A stretch of DNA of 17,043 bases from Ruminococcaceae bacterium UBA1691. Its GTDB lineage: Bacteria > Bacillota > Clostridia > Oscillospirales > Acutalibacteraceae. Of the stretch, positions 12,110 to 17,043 are shown in pieces. A program made the translations under genes and the position numbers. Location: NCBI GenBank assembly GCA_002320555.1, contig DCJV01000140.1, positions 1 through 17,043 of the forward strand, read 5' to 3'. The notes under the pieces were generated by a model, which ran no database searches, had not been told where the DNA came from, and was given only the letters and a program-made list of their open reading frames with translations. Positions within the stretch are counted from its first letter, which is position 1. The number at the start of each line of letters is the position of its first letter.

Positions 12110-14323
12110 TTACCCAGCTGAATTTTCATTTGAATTCGTTGTATCTCCGCCGATAAAGCCACCGGAACTCACTGTAATCGTCACTGTAGAACCATAACCT
12201 GCTGTTCTTCCATCCGAAGGATCCTGCAGGAATACCTGGCCGGAGGGCGTATTCAGGCTGGTTTTGGTCTTGACATTCACCTTGAATCCATAAGCCTTTA
12301 ACTCTTCCTCGGCAGCCGCCTGTGTCAGGCCACGTACACTCGGCACGGATACTTTAAAGTTTTCATAGGAATACTTGTCATTCGTCTTTGTGCCGGTGGT
12401 GAAATCAAAGGTACACTCATAAATCGTATCGCCATCCAGGGTTACGGTAAACTTCCTGCCGGATCCGCTTCCTGTTACGTCTATGCTCACAGGGCTGCCA
12501 TTGAGCAGCACCGTCTGATCATAGACCTTCTCCGTGCCATCCAGATAGGCCCTGACAGTCGCTTCCGTATTTTTGACATTTGGCATATTGTCAAGCCGGA
12601 TGGTATATTTCTTCGCTTCACCGCTGCCATTGCTGAGGGTCACGCCAATCTTGGTTTTCTTCGGAATCATAACGCCGGCCTTGAAATCCTGCGCAATGAT
12701 GGTATCCTTCGGGTATTCACTGTCTTCGTATTTGATATTATTGGTATCCAATTCGAGGCCCAGGCTCTCCAGCATCATTTTGGCAACTTCGAGTGTGTTC
12801 TTGCCAACCTCAAGATCGGGCATTTCGACGGAATTGGTATCCTTACCAGTATTGACCTGAATATAAATCGTTGTCCCGGCGACAGCCTTCGTCCCGGCGC
12901 TCGGAATCGTCTGGATCACTTGGCCCGCTTCCAATTCACTATCATATGCCGGCATCGGGTTGCTGGATACATTGAAGCCCTTGCTGACAAGCTTCTGCTT
13001 TGCCTCTTCGAAAGTAGAACCACGGACATCCGGAATTTCAATCTCCCCATCGCTGCTAACGAGCTTCACAACGATCTTTCCATTTTTACGCATCGTCTTT
13101 CCTTCCACATAGGCAGGTGACTGTTCGGCAACCGTATTGGGGGCCTTGGTGGAATCAGTGATGGTTTCTTCGGATACGACAATGTTATAATCTTTGTATT
13201 TGGAATCCAGCTGGGGTGCGATATCATTATAGTAATCCAGATCGACCAGCTTTGGAATCTTGACGCGACCTCCACCCAGTACGCCTGTTCCAAACAGGAT
13301 GCCGATAATGATGCCGACGACCGCAAGGCCCGCCACGATCCCGATCAGAATCGGCAGAGTCTTTTTCCGGGAAGAAGCTTCTTCTTCATAGGAATCCTTC
13401 GGATCCGGTGGAACCACCGGACGGACCTTGCCGGTATCCTCAATAAATTTCGTGGGCTCATTGTCCACAAAGCATGCATAATCGAATTTAATATCCGGAT
13501 TCCGTTTGAATTCGTCGAGATCTAGAAGCATTTCGGCGGCGGATTGGTAGCGGTCGCGCACATCCTTCTGCATGGCCTTCATCGTGATCTGCTCCAGGCC
13601 AACTGGAATCTGATCATTTAATTCGCGCGGACTTTTCGGATCGGACTGCAACTGCATGATCGCCACGGAAACGGCGCTGTCCGACTGAAAGGGAAGTTGC
13701 CCTGTCAGCATTTCATAGAGCACAACACCAACCGAATAGAGATCGGCCTTGTCGTCCGTAATTTCTCCGCGTGCCTGTTCCGGGCTGATATAATGGACGG
13801 AGCCAATTGCACTCTCCGTCATCGTGCGGGTTTCACTGCGGCTGAAGCGCGCGATGCCAAAATCCGTCACCTTGATATTACCATTTTGCAAAAGCATGAT
13901 ATTCTGCGGCTTGATATCACGATGGACGATTCCCTTATCGTGCGCATGCTGAAGAGCACGTAGAATCTGTGTGACGAAATGCACGGCTTCCTTCCAATTG
14001 ATGACCTTTTGCTGCTCAATATACTCCTTGAGGGTAATGCCCTCAACATATTCCATCACGATATACTGCAGCCGGTCACCGAAGCTTACATCATAAACCT
14101 TGACAATATTGGGATGAGAGAGAACGGCAATCGCCTTCGACTCGTTTTTGAAGCGGCGGCGGAATTCCTCATTCTGAAGAAACTCCTCTTTCAGGATTTT
14201 GACTGCGACGATCCGGTCGTCAATATTGTCATACGCTTTATAAACGACGGCCATACCGCCGACGCCGATGATCTCCTGAATTTCGTAACGGCCGTCCAGC
14301 CGCTTCCCAACATAATTTTCCAT
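12110..14323 (-). CDS. prkC: PASTA-domain serine/threonine protein kinase (Stk/PrkC)
   Basis: Membrane kinase that senses muropeptides/lipid II outside and phosphorylates cytosolic targets. 737 residues: kinase domain ~12-270 with GVGGMAVVYK, VAVKILK (Lys42), HRDIKPQN (134-141), DFGIAR (154-159), Thr-rich activation segment and SPEQARG; an acidic juxtamembrane linker; one membrane helix (323-345); then outside PASTA repeats at ~353-426, 427-493 and 498-566. A beta-rich Ig-like module follows (~571-656), then a fourth PASTA (657-721) and a Ser/Asn tail. The fourth PASTA after an Ig-like module is unusual. ATG at 14323 is chosen (MENYVGKRL..., AAAGGA upstream); the frame stays open 19 codons further, but that would overlap prpC and give a non-homologous N-terminus. 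It lies 40 bp after its phosphatase gene. Confidence 0.96.
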   Translation of the reverse strand: MENYVGKRLDGRYEIQEIIGVGGMAVVYKAYDNIDDRIVAVKILKEEFLQNEEFRRRFKNESKAIAVLSHPNIVKVYDVSFGDRLQYIVMEYVEGITLKEYIEQQKVINWKEAVHFVTQILRALQHAHDKGIVHRDIKPQNIMLLQNGNIKVTDFGIARFSRSETRTMTESAIGSVHYISPEQARGEITDDKADLYSVGVVLYEMLTGQLPFQSDSAVSVAIMQLQSDPKSPRELNDQIPVGLEQITMKAMQKDVRDRYQSAAEMLLDLDEFKRNPDIKFDYACFVDNEPTKFIEDTGKVRPVVPPDPKDSYEEEASSRKKTLPILIGIVAGLAVVGIIIGILFGTGVLGGGRVKIPKLVDLDYYNDIAPQLDSKYKDYNIVVSEETITDSTKAPNTVAEQSPAYVEGKTMRKNGKIVVKLVSSDGEIEIPDVRGSTFEEAKQKLVSKGFNVSSNPMPAYDSELEAGQVIQTIPSAGTKAVAGTTIYIQVNTGKDTNSVEMPDLEVGKNTLEVAKMMLESLGLELDTNNIKYEDSEYPKDTIIAQDFKAGVMIPKKTKIGVTLSNGSGEAKKYTIRLDNMPNVKNTEATVRAYLDGTEKVYDQTVLLNGSPVSIDVTGSGSGRKFTVTLDGDTIYECTFDFTTGTKTNDKYSYENFKVSVPSVRGLTQAAAEEELKAYGFKVNVKTKTSLNTPSGQVFLQDPSDGRTAGYGSTVTITVSSGGFIGGDTTNSNENSAG

Positions 14324-14363
14324 GTGTAACCATCCTTTCGTAGAAGCCGGAAATAACTGCGCA

Positions 14364-15092
14364 TCAATACGTAATGGCAACGACTGTTATGTTATCACCG
14401 CCACCGTGCTGATTGGCAAGGTCAACCATCTGCTGTGCGGATTCATAATATCTGCCGCTTCGGGCAATCTGAAAGATTTCATCCGTTTCCAAATAGTTGG
14501 TCAACCCGTCTGTGCACAGGAGAACCACATCTTCCGGCTCCATCCTGTCTTCACAGAAATCTATGTCAACTGTCTCATCGACACCTAATGCGCGCGTAAT
14601 GATATTTTTTCGCGGATGCGCCTTCGCCTCGTTGGGCGTCAGCTTTCCGGTTTCCACCAGTTCCTGAACCACAGAATGGTCCCGCGTCATTTGGATCAAC
14701 CCATTGGGAGATACCTTATATGCACGGCTGTCTCCCACATGAACCACGCGGATCATCTGATCCGATAATACTGCAGCAACCACCGTCGTCCCCATTCCGT
14801 GCAGCTCCGGGTTGGAACTTGCCAGATCAAAAATGCTGACATTCGCGGCTGTAACAGCAGACACCAGCATATTCTTGATGGAATTCCCGCTCATTCCGTC
14901 GCGGTATTGCGCGGTGATCTGCTGGGAAATCATTTTGACCGCAGAGGAGCTTGCGACGCTTCCGCCTGCTGCCCCCCCCATGCCATCGCAGACAACGGCC
15001 CATGCAACGCCTCCGGGCAATTCGCCCGCAGCATAGGAATCCTGATTGGAATCACGCACCCTGCCAATGTCTGTTTTTGCTACAATTCTCAC
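14364..15092 (-). CDS. prpC: PP2C-type Stp1/IreP family protein phosphatase
   Basis: Metal-dependent Ser/Thr phosphatase that reverses PrkC phosphorylation of shared targets; cytosolic. The 242 residues hold all PP2C motifs: RDSNQD (13-18), DGMGG with Asp36 as metal ligand (36-40), GTTVVAAVL (101-109), HVGDSRAY (118-125), TRDHS (136-140), LCTDGL (192-197, metal Asp195) and GGDNITVV (231-238, metal Asp233). Length is typical for bacterial PrpC. The start is GTG at 15092, with GGGAGG 7-8 nt upstream. The GTG overlaps the TGA of rlmN (GTGA), so translation is probably coupled. Adjacent to prkC, the standard kinase-phosphatase pair. Confidence 0.95.
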   Translation of the reverse strand: MRIVAKTDIGRVRDSNQDSYAAGELPGGVAWAVVCDGMGGAAGGSVASSSAVKMISQQITAQYRDGMSGNSIKNMLVSAVTAANVSIFDLASSNPELHGMGTTVVAAVLSDQMIRVVHVGDSRAYKVSPNGLIQMTRDHSVVQELVETGKLTPNEAKAHPRKNIITRALGVDETVDIDFCEDRMEPEDVVLLCTDGLTNYLETDEIFQIARSGRYYESAQQMVDLANQHGGGDNITVVAITY

Positions 15093-16141
15093 ACGTTTTC
15101 CTCCCTTTGCCGGGATAAATATCCGCGTCTCAACTGCCCACAGGAGGCGTTGATATCCGCGCCAAGCGTGCGGCGAATCGTCACCTGAATATCATGTTGC
15201 TCCAAAAGCCGCGCAAACCGTTCCAGACGCTCCCGCGGGCTACGGCGGTAATCGTTTTCCCGCACTTCATTTGCAGGGATGAGATTCACATGGCAGAGCA
15301 TGCCGCGCAGTTTGTGGGCAAGCTCCAGCGCACAAGCGTCTGAATCGTTGACATTTTGGATCATTGCATATTCAAAGGAGATTCTGCGGGAGGTTTTCTC
15401 CGCATATCTCCTGCACGCGTTCAATAATTCATCCACACCCCAGCGGCGGTTGACCGGCATAATCCGGGAACGGACCGCATCGTTTGGGGCATGCAGGGAA
15501 ACGGAAAGGGTCAGCTGCAAATGATAGTTCAGCAATTTCTCAATACCGGGCACAATGCCGCAGGTGGAAAGCGAAATGTTGCGCATGCTGAGATTGAGCC
15601 CTTTTTCATCTGTAGCCAACTGCAAAAAACGCAGGACATTCTCAAAATTGTCCAGCGGCTCCCCCATTCCCATTAATACGATATGGGAGACGCGGACATT
15701 CCGGTCATGCTGCGCCGCATGAATCTGCCCCAGCATTTCAGATGGCGTCAGATTGCGGACAAAGCCGCCAATCGTGGATGCACAGAAGGAGCAGCCCATT
15801 TTACAGCCAACCTGAGAGGATACACACAGCGTATATCCATATTTATAGCGCATCAGAACGGATTCGATTAGCGCACCGTCGTGCAGTCGATAAAGATATT
15901 TTACAGTTTCATCATACGCGGAAATCAGCCTTTTTTCAATATCGCAGCCTAAAATTGAAAAATGTTCACGCAGGAATTCGCGGAAAGCCTTCGGCTGATC
16001 CGTCATCTCATCAAAATCAGAAACGCCTCTTTTTTGCAACCAGGCATAAACCTGGGAGACACGGTATGCAGGCTGAGCAGTAGCAGATAAAGCCACTTTC
16101 AGTTCTTCCGCTGTCATGGACCGGATATCCGTTGAATTCAA
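15089..16141 (-). CDS. rlmN: dual-specificity 23S rRNA / tRNA adenine-C2 methyltransferase (radical SAM)
   Basis: Methylates C2 of A2503 in 23S rRNA and A37 of some tRNAs, using two SAM molecules. 350 residues: N-terminal helical accessory domain (1-~95), then the radical-SAM core with CKMGCSFC (Cys113, Cys117, Cys120 bind the 4Fe-4S cluster), GMGEPLDN (158-165) and SVSLHAPND. Cys106 and Cys334 (DINASCGQL) correspond to the resolving and transiently methylated cysteines of the E. coli enzyme. Start: TTG at 16141, because AAGAGG lies about 7 nt upstream and the resulting MNSTDIRSMTAEELK matches the family's N-terminus; ATG at 16117 would drop eight residues. The TTG overlaps the TGA of rsmB (TTGA). 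Confidence 0.95.
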   Translation of the reverse strand: MNSTDIRSMTAEELKVALSATAQPAYRVSQVYAWLQKRGVSDFDEMTDQPKAFREFLREHFSILGCDIEKRLISAYDETVKYLYRLHDGALIESVLMRYKYGYTLCVSSQVGCKMGCSFCASTIGGFVRNLTPSEMLGQIHAAQHDRNVRVSHIVLMGMGEPLDNFENVLRFLQLATDEKGLNLSMRNISLSTCGIVPGIEKLLNYHLQLTLSVSLHAPNDAVRSRIMPVNRRWGVDELLNACRRYAEKTSRRISFEYAMIQNVNDSDACALELAHKLRGMLCHVNLIPANEVRENDYRRSPRERLERFARLLEQHDIQVTIRRTLGADINASCGQLRRGYLSRQREENV

Positions 16142-17043
16142 ACGCTCACCTCTTGAAACACTGCGATATAAAAGCCGTCATGGCCGCCGATCTTGGGAAA
16201 CAGGGTTAAAAATCCATGCGCATCCCGCCGGCCTTCTGAAAGCTCAGGCAGAGCCGGCACCGGACGAAAAGAAGGATGCTCCTGCAAAAAACGCAGGCAG
16301 ACCGCTTCATTCTCATCAGGATTTAACGTACAGGTGGAATATACCAGCCTGCCCCCCTTTTGGACGTAGCAGGAAGCGTTACGGAGTATAAGGTACTGCA
16401 AATCGGGCAATTTGTCAACCTCTCCCTGCGTTTTATAGCGAATTTCCGGCTTTCGGCGCACAATTCCAAAACCGGAGCATGGAACGTCGCACAGCACCCG
16501 GTCGGCCTTTCCAAGCGAAGCGTCATAACAGGAAGCGTCTGCTATCGCAGCATATATGATCGAAAGCCCAAGCCGCTTTGCGCCGTCTTCGATCAGCGCT
16601 GTACGGGAAGAATAGAGGTCAAACGATTTAATTGCCCCTTCGCCGCGCATCCGCTCGGCAATCGTAAAGCTTTTTCCGCCCGGTGCAGCGCAAAGGTCGA
16701 ACACCGTCTCCCCTGGCCTCGCCTCCAATGCTTTGCAGCAAAGCTGAGAAGCCGCATCCTGCACATGAAACAGACCTTTTCGATAAGCGCCCGACCGCTC
16801 AATAGCGCCAGCCCTTTCCAAGGTCAGCGCATCCTCAATTTCAGTGGGACAGGCCAAAATACCATCCTGTTCAAGCAGAGAAGACAGTTCCTCTGCTGTC
16901 GTCCGCAGGGTGTTGACACGGATTGTCAGGGGCGCAGGCTCCATACAGGCTTCCAGGATTGAGCGCGTCTCTTCACGTCCATAGGCTGACTGCCATTTTT
17001 CAATCAGCCATTGCGGGAAGGAATAGCGAATCGAATCCGCATA
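16138..17043 (-). CDS. rsmB: 16S rRNA (cytosine-967-C5) methyltransferase (5' end outside window)
   Basis: SAM-dependent m5C methyltransferase of 16S rRNA C967. The visible 301 codons begin in frame at the right edge with YADSIRYSFPQWLIEKW, typical of the linker after the NusB-like RNA-binding domain, which lies off the window. Catalytic-domain motifs, numbered from the window edge: DLCAAPGGKS (116-125) binds SAM, DVPCSG (186-191) carries the catalytic Cys189, and STCTLNPDEN (236-245) carries the second, product-releasing Cys238. The protein ends normally in a short beta-strand. It is the most upstream visible gene of the rRNA-modification/PrkC operon and overlaps rlmN by 4 bp. Confidence 0.95.
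   Translation of the reverse strand, partial: YADSIRYSFPQWLIEKWQSAYGREETRSILEACMEPAPLTIRVNTLRTTAEELSSLLEQDGILACPTEIEDALTLERAGAIERSGAYRKGLFHVQDAASQLCCKALEARPGETVFDLCAAPGGKSFTIAERMRGEGAIKSFDLYSSRTALIEDGAKRLGLSIIYAAIADASCYDASLGKADRVLCDVPCSGFGIVRRKPEIRYKTQGEVDKLPDLQYLILRNASCYVQKGGRLVYSTCTLNPDENEAVCLRFLQEHPSFRPVPALPELSEGRRDAHGFLTLFPKIGGHDGFYIAVFQEVSV

Noticed and set aside
14324..14380. 19-codon upstream extension of prkC
   Set aside because: It would overlap the end of prpC and add a sequence absent from PrkC proteins; MENYVGKRLDGRYEI is the normal N-terminus and has a ribosome site.
1..17043. Mobile element, CRISPR, defence or biosynthetic cluster
   Set aside because: No transposase, integrase, repeat-spacer pattern or attachment-site duplication seen. 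Gene content and order are ordinary core chromosome, so I cannot support a novel large system here.

Overview
The window looks like core chromosome of a spore-forming, low-to-mid GC Firmicute of class Clostridia. An Oscillospiraceae/Ruminococcaceae-type lineage is my guess from gene content and composition, not a demonstrated placement. The main evidence is the block rsmB-rlmN-prpC-prkC-rsgA-thiN-spoVM, which is the classic Firmicutes order, and a recognisable SpoVM sporulation peptide. I see no rRNA, tRNA, CRISPR array, insertion sequence, phage or plasmid genes.

Left part (1-5647, all minus strand): the 5' part of dnaE (PHP domain) runs off the left edge and has its own promoter. Upstream of it lies a tightly packed five-gene unit read right to left: M42 peptidase, second M42 peptidase, GNAT-type acetyltransferase, methionine gamma-lyase-family PLP enzyme, DUF2461 protein. 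It ends in a hairpin at 788-820. Genes abut (TAA|ATG at two junctions) or overlap, and one good sigma-A promoter (TTGAAT-N17-TATAAT) serves the unit. It looks like a peptide/amino-acid turnover operon, but the joint role is inferred.

Middle (5648-10112): a 213-bp divergent intergenic region with promoters both ways and several inverted repeats leads to a plus-strand yfhO-family polytopic membrane protein gene. That gene ends in a perfect 14-bp-stem hairpin. A monocistronic plus-strand gene follows, for an unusually long PRPP synthetase-like protein (399 aa), with its own promoter and a strong two-way terminator at 10076-10112.

Right part (10143-17043, all minus strand): a long operon enters from the right edge. 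It contains rsmB (16S rRNA m5C967 methyltransferase, 5' end off the window), rlmN (23S rRNA/tRNA m2A methyltransferase), prpC (PP2C phosphatase), prkC (PASTA Ser/Thr kinase), rsgA (30S maturation GTPase) and thiN (thiamine pyrophosphokinase). After these come a 67-aa hydrophobic ORF and spoVM (28 aa). Several of these genes start with GTG or TTG and two junctions are 4-bp overlaps, which suggests translational coupling. The operon joins ribosome maturation, envelope-sensing phosphorylation and, at its tail, spore envelope assembly. The rpe gene often found between rsgA and thiN in Firmicutes is absent here.

Most of the window is ordinary housekeeping. The points most worth a second look are the spoVM/small-ORF pair, the Ig-like insert between PASTA repeats 3 and 4 of PrkC, the long PRPP synthetase and the dnaE start site.
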